DNA of 14,332 nt from Planctomycetota bacterium (GTDB lineage: Bacteria > Planctomycetota > PUPC01 > JACPCR01): positions 1 through 14,332 of the forward strand of contig JASLXP010000020.1 of NCBI GenBank assembly GCA_030740295.1. Reading direction: 5' to 3'. Under the pieces are notes generated by a model. That model did no database searches. It was not told the DNA's origin and worked only from the letters and a program-made list of their open reading frames with translations. Of this stretch, positions 1-7,200 are shown one piece after another (the first letter of the stretch is position 1; every line of letters begins with the position of its first letter). Position numbers and translations under genes: made by a program.

Positions 1-1
1 G

Positions 2-1762
2 GGGAAATTCGGAAAGGCACTTCAGCTCACGGGGGACGATGCGGTCAAATTGAAGTTCGGGAATTTCACCCGCAACCAGCCCTTCACCATTTCACTGTGG
101 CTGAAGACACCAGACCACAAGAAGCGCGCCGTGGTCTTTCATCGCTCCAGGGCCTGGACGGATTCCGCGAGCCGCGGGTACCAACTCCTGATCGAAGAAG
201 GAAAGCTGAGTGCTTCGCTCATCCATTTCTGGCCGGGCAATGCGATTCGGGTCCGCACCAGCGAGAGCATCCCGCTCGATGAATGGCTTCACGTGACGAT
301 GGCCTATGATGGGTCGAGTCGCGCGGGTGGATTGAAGATCTTTCTAAACGGAAAGCTGCCCGAGCTCGATGTGGTCCGGGATAACCTCTACAAGAACATC
401 ACCGGAAGCGGAGGCAATGAAATCACCATCGGCGAGAGATTTCGCGACCGTGGATTTACCAACGGCATGGTAGATGAGCTCAAGGTCTTCGACCGATTGT
501 TGACGCCGATTGAGATAGCGCAGTTGTTCGATGGGAAAAGCCTGATGAATCTTCTCGCCAAGCGAAAGCAGGACAATTCAGCCGCCGAACAGGAACAACT
601 CTATGCCTTTTACCTCGCCACGGCAGATGATTCCTGCCGTGCGCAGCGCGAAGCTCTGAAGAAGGCACGGGAGGCCCGCAGCAAGGCTGTCGATGGCATC
701 CAGGAAATCATGGTCATGCGCGAAATGGCTGAGCCTCGCAAGACCTATCTTCTGCATCGGGGACATTACGCCGCGAGGGAGGAAGAGGTCCAGGCTGTCA
801 CACCGGCCAGTCTCCATCCGTATCCGAAAGGTGAGAAGCCGAATCGTCTGGGGCTCTCTCGATGGTTGATGCATCCGGACAACCCGCTCACAGCCCGCGT
901 GACAGTCAACCGCTACTGGCAGATGTTCTTTGGCCGCGGCCTGGTGAAGACGACCAATGATTTCGGCAGCCAGGGATCGCCTCCCACGCATCCCAAACTG
1001 CTCGACTGGCTGGCTAAAGAGTTCATAGACAGCGGCTGGGACCTGAAACGGCTGGTGCGGACGATCGTGACCTCAACGGTTTATCGCCAAAGCTCGACAG
1101 CCTCTGCCAAGGCAACAGCCAGAGACCCTCTGAATCTCCTTCTCGCTCGCTCACCTCGTTATCGTATGCCGGCCGAGATGATTCGTGACAACGCGCTCGC
1201 GACAAGCGGGCTACTGCAGCCGAGTGTCGGCAGCGGTCCGGTCAGGCCATATGAGCTCGCCGTCTCCTTCAAGCCCATGGGCCACGACAAGGGCGCCGGG
1301 CTTTACCGCCGCAGCCTCTATACCTACTGGAAACGCACCGCGCCCGCGCCGGTCATGATGGCGCTGGATGCATCCAAGCGGGATGTCTGTTCCGTCCGCC
1401 GAGAGACAACAGCCACTCCGATTCAAGCGTTCGTGTTCATGAACGACCCGCAGTTTGTTGAAGCAGCAAAGAAGCTTGCCGAGCGCGTGCTTGAGGAAAC
1501 AGACGGTGATGCATCGAAATCCTCGAAACGGATCTTCCGTTATCTGACCAGTCGCCGCCCCAGTGAGAAAGAGGCGGAGATCCTCCAAAGGCTCTATGCA
1601 GACGAGCTGGCCGCCTTTGAAAAGCAGCCGGACAGAGCAAAGAAGCTCCTGAGCACGGGTCATTCAAAGCCGAAGAATTCGCTCCCCGTCCCACAATTGG
1701 CTGCTCTGACAGTGACGGCGACTGCGGTCTTCAGCCACGATGAGTGTGTGATGAAGAGATGA
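2..1762 (+). CDS. LamG-DUF1553 (PSD1) protein, 5'-truncated
   Basis: The gene is open to the left window edge. The frame starting at base 2 reads GKFGKALQLTGDDAVKLKFG and runs on without a stop, so a TTG at 50 is not the true start. Of the 586 residues present, about 1-175 form a LamG/concanavalin-like domain (FTISLWLKTP, LDEWLHVTMAYDG, GMVDELKVFDRLL). A charged linker follows (about 185-270, containing VMREMAEPRKTYLLHRGHY). DUF1553/PSD1 then covers about 282-530, with the hallmark stretches NRYWQMFFGRGLVKTTNDFG, SPPTHPKLLDWLA and TPIQAFVFMNDPQFVEAA. In the family, PSD1 usually follows a planctomycete-type cytochrome c domain and DUF1549, and those would lie in the missing part. The usual downstream partner, a DUF1501 gene, is absent here because the next gene is convergent. 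Exact function is unknown; a surface or periplasmic role in degrading complex organic matter is often suggested. Confidence 0.93.
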   Translation, partial: GKFGKALQLTGDDAVKLKFGNFTRNQPFTISLWLKTPDHKKRAVVFHRSRAWTDSASRGYQLLIEEGKLSASLIHFWPGNAIRVRTSESIPLDEWLHVTMAYDGSSRAGGLKIFLNGKLPELDVVRDNLYKNITGSGGNEITIGERFRDRGFTNGMVDELKVFDRLLTPIEIAQLFDGKSLMNLLAKRKQDNSAAEQEQLYAFYLATADDSCRAQREALKKAREARSKAVDGIQEIMVMREMAEPRKTYLLHRGHYAAREEEVQAVTPASLHPYPKGEKPNRLGLSRWLMHPDNPLTARVTVNRYWQMFFGRGLVKTTNDFGSQGSPPTHPKLLDWLAKEFIDSGWDLKRLVRTIVTSTVYRQSSTASAKATARDPLNLLLARSPRYRMPAEMIRDNALATSGLLQPSVGSGPVRPYELAVSFKPMGHDKGAGLYRRSLYTYWKRTAPAPVMMALDASKRDVCSVRRETTATPIQAFVFMNDPQFVEAAKKLAERVLEETDGDASKSSKRIFRYLTSRRPSEKEAEILQRLYADELAAFEKQPDRAKKLLSTGHSKPKNSLPVPQLAALTVTATAVFSHDECVMKR

Positions 1763-1767
1763 GCCTC

Positions 1768-1788
1768 CTGGCGACGGGTTGTCGCCAG
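1768..1788. terminator. hairpin between convergent gene ends
   Basis: A perfect 8-bp stem CTGGCGAC/GTCGCCAG with a 5-base loop starts 6 bases after the DUF1553 stop codon and lies 33 bases beyond the purN stop on the other strand. No T-run follows on either strand, so it is at most a weak or factor-assisted bidirectional terminator, or an RNA 3'-end stabiliser. Confidence 0.5.
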
Positions 1789-1820
1789 CCTGGCAATCTG
1801 AGGCCAAGACAAGGTGAGGA

Positions 1821-2444
1821 TTACGCTTCTTTGATGTGCACAATCCGGCCCTTCACGCTCGCCCTTCCTTCGGCGATCAGTTGGATGGCCTCGGGCAGCG
1901 CCTCCTTTTCCGCATCGAAAACCTTCGCAGCCAATTCATCCGGGGTGTCTTCTGCACAAACCGGAACGGTCTTTTGAAGGATGACCGGGCCGTGGTCGTA
2001 CGCGGTCGCGTCCGCGAAATGCACGGTGCAACCGGAGATCTTTACACCGTAGTTGATCACGGCCTCATGCACGTGATGCCCGTAGAAACCTTTGCCGCAG
2101 AATGAGGGGATTAGCCCTGGGTGGATGTTGACCACCCTGTTCTCAAATTCCGCGGGCACTTCATAAAAGAAAAGGAAGCCAGCAAGCACGACAAGCTCAA
2201 CGCTGTGTTCTTTCAATGCCTCGGTGATGCTGTCGCTGAACGCGCTGTTACTTTCAAAATCTCTCGGATTGAAAACCGCGGTCGGGGTGCCTCGATTCTG
2301 AGCTCGAACAAGGCCGTACGCGTTCTTCTTGCTGCCGATGACAAGGGAGATTTCCGCATCCAGACTGCCGGCCTCGATCCTCTCGTACAGGTTTTCAAGA
2401 GTGCGGCCGGAGCCGGAAAGCAGGATTCCGAGCTTGAGGGGCAT
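1821..2444 (-). CDS. purN: phosphoribosylglycinamide formyltransferase PurN
   Basis: PurN is a cytoplasmic enzyme that transfers the formyl group of 10-formyl-tetrahydrofolate to GAR, the third step of de novo purine synthesis. The 207-residue length fits the family. Visible motifs are the N-terminal LGILLSGSGRTLENL (GAR/phosphate loop), the catalytic NIHPGLIPSF with Asn106 and His108, and the catalytic Asp in AYDHGPVILQ (Asp150, equivalent to E. coli Asp144). The CGKGFYGHHVHEAV stretch replaces the E. coli-type Y-P-G-L-H-T-H-R segment, as I recall for PVC-type homologues. The ATG at 2444 begins MPLKLGILLSGSG, which fits family N-termini. The bases before it (CCTTTTCCCT) hold no Shine-Dalgarno. 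It is the last gene of the yggU-punA-ileS-purN cluster, 92 bp after ileS, so it is probably co-transcribed. Confidence 0.96.
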   Translation of the reverse strand: MPLKLGILLSGSGRTLENLYERIEAGSLDAEISLVIGSKKNAYGLVRAQNRGTPTAVFNPRDFESNSAFSDSITEALKEHSVELVVLAGFLFFYEVPAEFENRVVNIHPGLIPSFCGKGFYGHHVHEAVINYGVKISGCTVHFADATAYDHGPVILQKTVPVCAEDTPDELAAKVFDAEKEALPEAIQLIAEGRASVKGRIVHIKEA

Positions 2445-2450
2445 AGGGAA

Positions 2451-2473
2451 AAGGAATCAGGGAATCAGGAAAA
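2451..2473. repeat. mini-array of GGAATCAG-like units before purN
   Basis: The + strand reads GGAATCAGGGAATCAGGAAA just upstream of the purN start, which is two near-identical 7-8-bp units. The unit resembles GGATTCA of the large array at 10864-11115. It is too short to be certain and could be chance or a seed of the same kind of repeat. Confidence 0.3.
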
Positions 2474-2536
2474 CGGATGACGTTATTGCAGGTTTCTAAC
2501 AATGCAGGAATGTGCGCCAATGTTGGAAGACGCTGC

Positions 2537-5392
2537 TCATTCCCCCGAGCCAAGCGCGGCAACAACAGCGGCGTCTCTGGCACTCAGTTCCGGATACTCT
2601 GAAGCCGATCCCACATCCGGGCGGCGTTTCCAACTGCGTTCACACCGCTGGTATTTTTCGCGAGTGTCGACGACTTCGATGTCGACAGGCAGACCGTCCT
2701 GGCCAGTCTCGGCATCCACTTCTTCGATGCGATGGAAACCGACGGAGAGCAGGTCTTCGATATCGTCGCCGAGGCGTTCGAGGCGGTCCTTCCAATCAGA
2801 TGAGTTGGTGCCGACTTTAAACACGACTTCCGCATCGAGAGGGTTCTTCAGATCCCGAGTGGCCTTGGCATCTTCGAGCTGGACATGAGCGGTCGGCTCG
2901 AGCGTTTCGAGAACCGGCTGCCAGTCGGCAAGGATGGCAAGGTCTTCTTTGCTGGATTCATCTGAGACCTCCGGCATCAGGACGAGGTGGATACTCTCGG
3001 CCTGGTCCCGACGATTTGGTATTTTGTCCCAGATTTCTTCGCACGTGTGCACGAGGATGGGGCCCAGAAGCTTCGTCAACGCCTCGACGACTTCATACAT
3101 AACTGTCTGGCAGCGGCGGCGGCGAACGGAGTCATCGGCATCGCAGTACAAGCGATCCTTGTTCGCATTGAGATACCAGCCGCTGAGCTGGATGGTGCAG
3201 AAATCCAGGATGCGGCGGTAAACCGTGTGGTATTCGTAGCGATCGTAAGCGGCACGGACCTCTCGGATCATTCTTTCGAGCGCGGCCAGAGCCCATCGGT
3301 CGAGGCTGTTGCGATGCTCTTCAGACCGGACGTCCACCCCATCCGTCGCGGGATTGAATCCGTTTAGGTTGCCGAGCAGGAAACGGAACGTGTTGCGAAT
3401 TTTGCGATACGACTCGGACGTGCCCTTCATGAGCTCGAGCGATGTCGGGATATCGTTGTGGTAATTGATGCTCGACACCCAGAGGCGAAAAAGGTCGGCG
3501 CCTGTCGTCTTGATGGCATCCGATGTGGAGACAAAGTTGCCCAGACTTTTCGACATCTTTTTGCCGTCTTCGTCTACCACGAAACCGTGGGTAGTGACCG
3601 TGCCGTATGGCGGCGTTTCGTCCGCGCCCATCGCAGTCAGAAGGCTCACCTGAAACCAGCCGCGATGCTGGTCAGAGCCTTCGAGGTACATGGCCGTCGG
3701 GAAACTCATTCGCTCGTCTTCGCGAAGGACAGAGCGGTGTGAAGTGCCCGATTCAAACCACACATCAAAAATGGCGGTCTCTTTAACGAGATCTTCCGGG
3801 CCGCTCTCGCCCACTCGTGTGCCCTCTGGCACGAGATCTTTTGCTTCCCATTTGAACCAGATGTCGGCGCCGTGTTCGGCTACGAGGTCGCGCACATGGC
3901 GCACGAGTTCCGCGGTCATTAAGACCTCGCCGGTCTTGCTGCAGTAAAAGGCCGGGATGGGCACGCCCCAGCAGCGCTGGCGCGAGATACACCAGTCTGG
4001 ACGCTGTTCGACCATGGCTTCGATCCGGGCCTGGCCGGTTTCGGGCACCCAGGTGATGTCATTGCGGATGGTTTCGAGGCAGCGCTGGCGCAGGTCATTG
4101 TGATCTACGCTGATCCACCACTGGTCGGTCGCACGGAAGATGACCGGCTTGTGAGATCGCCAGGAATGGGGATAGCTGTGCGAGACATCCTGCTTGTGGA
4201 ACAGAACGCCGGCCTCCTTCAGGTGTTCGCAGATCCTGGGATCGGCATCGAAGACGTGCATGTCAGCGAACGGCCCCGCCTCTGCAGTCAGGATGCCCTT
4301 GTCGTTTACAGGCGAAAGGATTTCGAGGCCGTACTGCTGGCCGGTCATGAAGTCCTCACGGCCGTGCCCGGGCGCGGTATGCACGCAGCCGCTTCCATCG
4401 GTAAGCGTGACGTAGCGGGCAAGCACCATCGGGCTCTCCCTGTCCATAAAAACGTGGCGATACTTTTTGCCTTGGAGATCGCGGCCTTTTACCTGGCCGT
4501 GTTTCGTGAAGCTCTCGATGCCGCCTTTCGCCATGACGGTCTCGACCAGGTCTTCAGCGAAGAACATACGCCTGGTCTCACCTGATTCATCTTTGTACTC
4601 GACGAGGGTGTAGTGAAAGCTCTCGTTCAGTGCGATGGCGAGGTTGGCCGGCAGGGTCCAGGGAGTCGTTGTCCAGATCAGGCAATCGATGCTGACGGAG
4701 TTGTCCACTCCGAAAAGTTTACTGACGTCATCCACCATCGGGAAACGAACGTAGATGGACGGGCTGGTGATGTCTTCGTACTCGAGCTCTGCTTCTGCGA
4801 GCGCGCTTTCCGATGCCCAGTCCCAATGGATCGGCCGCAGGGCGCGATAGACGTAGCCCTTCTCAACGAGGTCGGCGAACGCATCAAGTACGCCTGCTTC
4901 ATATTCTGGGCTGACGGTGAGGTACGGGTCTTCCCATTCTCCGAAGATGCCAAGGCGCTTGAATTCTTCACGATTCCGTTTGAAGAATTTCATGGCGTAG
5001 TCGAGGCACTTGCGCCGCATGACGTGCACTGGCGTCTCCTCGGCCTTCTGGCCGAGCTCCTCGCGGACGCGCCATTCGATGGGCAGCCCGTGGCAGTCCC
5101 AGCCGGGCCGGTAAGGTGAATCGTATCCGCACATGGTCGCGTAGCGGACAACAAAATCCTTGAGGATCTTATTCATGCCCGTGCCGACATGGAGGTCACC
5201 AGTGGCGTACGGAGGGCCGTCGTGAAGGATGCATTTCTCAGCGCCACTGCGGGCCTGGCGGATTTTCTTGTAGATGCCTTCCTTTTCCCATTTCTTTTGA
5301 AATTCGGGCTCACGCTGGACGAGGTTCGCCTTCATACCGAATGAGGTCTTCGGCAGGTTAAGGGTGTCTTTGTATCTATTCTTTTCAGCCAT
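2537..5392 (-). CDS. ileS: isoleucyl-tRNA synthetase
   Basis: IleS charges tRNA-Ile and hydrolyses misacylated Val-tRNA-Ile in its CP1 editing domain. The protein is 951 residues, close to the usual bacterial 930-940. The Rossmann catalytic core begins with DGPPYATGDLHVGTGMNKIL, where HVGT (68-71) is the HIGH box. WDCHGLPIEW follows. The CP1 editing domain includes IWTTTPWTLPANLAIALN and GCVHTAPGHGREDF. The second half of the core has RCWGVPIPAFYC, YLEGSDQHRGWFQ and KMSKS at 612-616. An anticodon-binding helical domain follows. The C-terminus has the layout of the zinc module (CERSW, DVGSASEYPELSARD), but three of the four Cys are replaced: Cys917 remains, with Ser920, Ser937 and Asp940. The ATG at 5392 gives MAEKNRYKDTLNLPKT, a normal N-terminus. 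No Shine-Dalgarno is seen. It lies between punA and purN in the same direction. Confidence 0.97.
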   Translation of the reverse strand: MAEKNRYKDTLNLPKTSFGMKANLVQREPEFQKKWEKEGIYKKIRQARSGAEKCILHDGPPYATGDLHVGTGMNKILKDFVVRYATMCGYDSPYRPGWDCHGLPIEWRVREELGQKAEETPVHVMRRKCLDYAMKFFKRNREEFKRLGIFGEWEDPYLTVSPEYEAGVLDAFADLVEKGYVYRALRPIHWDWASESALAEAELEYEDITSPSIYVRFPMVDDVSKLFGVDNSVSIDCLIWTTTPWTLPANLAIALNESFHYTLVEYKDESGETRRMFFAEDLVETVMAKGGIESFTKHGQVKGRDLQGKKYRHVFMDRESPMVLARYVTLTDGSGCVHTAPGHGREDFMTGQQYGLEILSPVNDKGILTAEAGPFADMHVFDADPRICEHLKEAGVLFHKQDVSHSYPHSWRSHKPVIFRATDQWWISVDHNDLRQRCLETIRNDITWVPETGQARIEAMVEQRPDWCISRQRCWGVPIPAFYCSKTGEVLMTAELVRHVRDLVAEHGADIWFKWEAKDLVPEGTRVGESGPEDLVKETAIFDVWFESGTSHRSVLREDERMSFPTAMYLEGSDQHRGWFQVSLLTAMGADETPPYGTVTTHGFVVDEDGKKMSKSLGNFVSTSDAIKTTGADLFRLWVSSINYHNDIPTSLELMKGTSESYRKIRNTFRFLLGNLNGFNPATDGVDVRSEEHRNSLDRWALAALERMIREVRAAYDRYEYHTVYRRILDFCTIQLSGWYLNANKDRLYCDADDSVRRRRCQTVMYEVVEALTKLLGPILVHTCEEIWDKIPNRRDQAESIHLVLMPEVSDESSKEDLAILADWQPVLETLEPTAHVQLEDAKATRDLKNPLDAEVVFKVGTNSSDWKDRLERLGDDIEDLLSVGFHRIEEVDAETGQDGLPVDIEVVDTREKYQRCERSWKRRPDVGSASEYPELSARDAAVVAALGSGE

Positions 5393-5518
5393 TGTGTTTG
5401 GTGTTCTGTTCGATAATCAAGCGCGATTCTCCCTGGCTGACAGGCCGGCAGCCTGCCGCCACGCGGTTCAAGACGTCCATTCCCTGAGAAATGAGGGTCG
5501 ATGGCGACGACTGAAAAT

Positions 5519-5542
5519 ACTGTGTAATCGCGAAAACACAGT
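5519..5542. promoter_or_regulatory. 24-bp dyad between punA and ileS
   Basis: Arms ACTGTGT and ACACAGT form a perfect 7-bp inverted repeat around a central TCGCGA, itself a palindrome, flanked by A/T mismatches. It lies 10-33 bp past the punA stop. On the minus strand it is followed by ATTTTC, so it may be a weak terminator or attenuator that reduces readthrough into ileS. The near-complete dyad could instead be a protein-binding operator. The remaining 160-bp gap shows no recognisable T-box (no clear specifier or T-box bulge sequence). Confidence 0.4.
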
Positions 5543-5551
5543 CCCGCTCAC

Positions 5552-6379
5552 TTACAGCTTTGCTTCAGCAATCGTCTTTTCAATGAGTCTTTCCAGAGCC
5601 GGCGCGGCCGCGTTGGCCGCGGCGACGACCACTTCAATGCTGCACGGCTCAAGCGCGTCCGGCAGGCATTCATCGGTAACGACAGTCAATCCAATCGTGC
5701 GCAGCCCTGCATGCACGGCGACGATAACTTCGGGGACGGTGCTCATACCGACGACGTCCGCGCCGGCAGCTCGCAGTAAGCGGTATTCGGCACGCGTCTC
5801 CAGGCACGGCCCCACGACAGCAACATACACGCCCTTCTGTAACTTGATGCGTTCACGTCTGGCGATTTCTTCAACTGTGGCAATCAGCTTCTGATCGTAA
5901 GGCTCGCACATATCCGGAAAGCGTGGCCCGAGGCGGTCGTCATTGGGGCCAACGAGAGGATTGAGTCCCATCAGGTTGATGTGATCGTCGAGGATCATAA
6001 TGTCACCCCGACTGTAGACTGGGTTCATTCCGCCAGAGGCAGCGGTCACGATCATGACCTTCGCTCCAAGCGCTTTCATGACTCGAACGGGAAAGGTGAT
6101 TTCTGCAAGAGAGTGACCTTCGTAAGCATGGACGCGGCCCTCCATGACGAGCACGACCCGATCCTTCACCTTACCGATTACCAAGACACCCGCGTGACTT
6201 TCAACCGCAGACGACTGAAATCCAGGGATGTTTCCGTAGGGAATCTCAATCTTGTGTTTGAGCTTGCGGGTGAATCCGCCAAGGCCCGTGCCCAGGATGA
6301 CCCCGAAATCTGGCTTGAGCTTCGTGAGTGAACGGATGTATTTCTTTGCGCTTTGGATTCTGTCGTAATGGTCTGGCAT
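5552..6379 (-). CDS. punA: purine nucleoside phosphorylase, trimeric (PNP-I) type
   Basis: This enzyme phosphorolyses purine (deoxy)nucleosides to base plus (deoxy)ribose-1-phosphate, a cytoplasmic salvage reaction. It has 275 residues, in the range of the low-molecular-mass trimeric family. Motifs are GVILGTGLGGF (phosphate site, Thr31 where human PNP has Ser33), GRVHAYEGHS (His84), VTAASGGMNP, GPNDDRLGPRFPDM, GPCLETRAEYR (base-binding Glu194, human Glu201) and GMSTVPEVIVAVHAGL. The residue matching human base-contacting Asn243 is Asp236 (VVTDECLPDALEP), which could shift preference toward 6-aminopurines. The ATG at 6379 gives MPDHYDRIQSAKKYI. There is no Shine-Dalgarno, but the yggU stop is only 7 bp upstream, so translational coupling is likely. 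Specificity (guanosine/inosine or adenosine) cannot be settled by eye. Confidence 0.94.
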   Translation of the reverse strand: MPDHYDRIQSAKKYIRSLTKLKPDFGVILGTGLGGFTRKLKHKIEIPYGNIPGFQSSAVESHAGVLVIGKVKDRVVLVMEGRVHAYEGHSLAEITFPVRVMKALGAKVMIVTAASGGMNPVYSRGDIMILDDHINLMGLNPLVGPNDDRLGPRFPDMCEPYDQKLIATVEEIARRERIKLQKGVYVAVVGPCLETRAEYRLLRAAGADVVGMSTVPEVIVAVHAGLRTIGLTVVTDECLPDALEPCSIEVVVAAANAAAPALERLIEKTIAEAKL

Positions 6380-6386
6380 GGGGATT

Positions 6387-6695
6387 TCAGGAATTCAGAT
6401 GAGGCTCGAGTTGCTTGCGGATTTCGTCGGCACGGGCATCGGAAATCAGGATGTCTTTGAGGCGGTCGCTCTGGCCGCGAACAATATTCAATTGCTGCTT
6501 TCTGACCCCGAGAGCTTTGGCCAGGAAAGCAATGACCGCCTTGTTCGCTTTGCCCTTTTCCGGCGGGGCCTGGACGGCGAGCTTGAGCCGACCGCCATGA
6601 GCACCCACGATTTTCTCTCTACTTGATCCGGGCACGACCAGGATCGGGAGGACGTAACCGTCAGGTGTTTCACGCCCTGAAAACGTGCTTTCCAT
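6387..6695 (-). CDS. yggU: DUF167 / YggU family protein (UPF0235)
   Basis: This is a small 102-residue protein of the conserved DUF167 family, whose function is not established. Family signatures are clear: LPILVVPGSSREKIVG, GRLKLAVQAPPEKGKANKAV (the most conserved stretch) and LGVRKQQLNIVRGQSDRLKDI. The N-terminus (MESTFSGRETPDGYV) is typical in length. The ATG at 6695 is the first after a promoter at 6755-6728, giving a short leader of about 25 nt. It is the first gene of the cluster with punA, ileS and purN. In other bacteria DUF167 genes often sit in housekeeping clusters, which says little about function. Confidence 0.92.
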   Translation of the reverse strand: MESTFSGRETPDGYVLPILVVPGSSREKIVGAHGGRLKLAVQAPPEKGKANKAVIAFLAKALGVRKQQLNIVRGQSDRLKDILISDARADEIRKQLEPHLNS

Positions 6696-6706
6696 CGTTT
6701 TTGGCG

Positions 6707-6722
6707 GCCTTTCCGGAAAGGC
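6707..6722. promoter_or_regulatory. perfect 16-bp palindrome at yggU start point
   Basis: GCCTTTCCGGAAAGGC is a perfect palindrome starting 5 bases downstream of the proposed yggU -10 box and ending 11 bp before the start codon. That position spans the likely transcription start, where a repressor would block initiation. It could also form a hairpin at the mRNA 5' end. No known regulator is recognised from the sequence. Confidence 0.5.
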
Positions 6723-6727
6723 GCGGG

Positions 6728-6755
6728 ATTATGGCACTGGGTCGCGTTTTGGCAA
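6728..6755 (-). promoter_or_regulatory. sigma70-like promoter of the yggU-punA-ileS-purN cluster
   Basis: On the minus strand TTGCCA (-35, 5 of 6 consensus) is followed after 16 bp by CATAAT (-10, 5 of 6). CCCGCGCC follows immediately downstream. It is the only good promoter upstream of the cluster and is correctly placed before yggU. The repeat island begins only about 5 bp upstream of the -35 box. Confidence 0.65.
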
Positions 6756-6766
6756 GGGGGTAATGA

Positions 6767-6783
6767 GTAATGAGTAAGGTGCC
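6767..6783 (+). repeat. left arm of 17-bp inverted repeat bounding island 1
   Basis: GTAATGAGTAAGGTGCC matches the reverse complement of 7184-7200 exactly. The match resumes imperfectly inward (AAAGGTG against CAATGGTG) and outward through more heptamers to GGG at both ends. No flanking target-site duplication is visible. Confidence 0.85.
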
Positions 6784-7183
6784 AAAGGTGAAGGCGGGTG
6801 AAGTTGGGATGGCCCGTGTGGATGGGATGCTCGATACTGGATACTGGATGCTGGATGCTGGCCGGGCCGCCGCGATTGAGACGCCGGCTGACTCCTGGAA
6901 TGAGTAATGAGTAATAGGTAAGGTGCGCAAGGTGAGGGCGGATGAGGTTGGGAAGGCCCGTGTGGAAGGGATGCTCGATACTGGATACTGGATGCTGGAT
7001 GCTGGCCGGGCCGCCGCGATTGAGACCCCGGCTGACTCCTGGAATGAGTAATGAAATAGGTAAGGCGCGCAAGGTGAGGCGGATGAGGTCGGGAAGGCCC
7101 GTGTGGAAGGGATGCTCGATACTGGATGCTGGCCGGGCCGCCGCGATTGAGACACCGGCTGACCCACACCTCCTCCACCATTG

Positions 7184-7200
7184 GGCACCTTACTCATTAC
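7184..7200 (-). repeat. right arm of 17-bp inverted repeat bounding island 1
   Basis: GGCACCTTACTCATTAC is the exact reverse complement of 6767-6783. It runs directly into the TTACTCA/TTACGTA heptamer array that ends a few bases before the rpsO -35 box. Confidence 0.85.

Noticed and set aside
4100..5119. Plus-strand open frames of 161 and 168 codons inside ileS
   Set aside because: They are shadows of the strongly supported ileS reading frame on the other strand.
5180..5191. HVGT instead of HIGH in IleS as a defect
   Set aside because: The class I HIGH box tolerates V at the second position and T at the fourth in IleS homologues; flanking residues are normal.
5393..5551. T-box leader for ileS
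   Set aside because: No recognisable T-box sequence or specifier loop on the minus strand, and the gap is short.
6488..7197. Minus-strand open frames of 150-194 codons across repeat island 1
   Set aside because: All three minus frames are open because the copy spacings (144 and 141) are multiples of three. The peptides are repeat translations, and one of them overlaps yggU in another frame.
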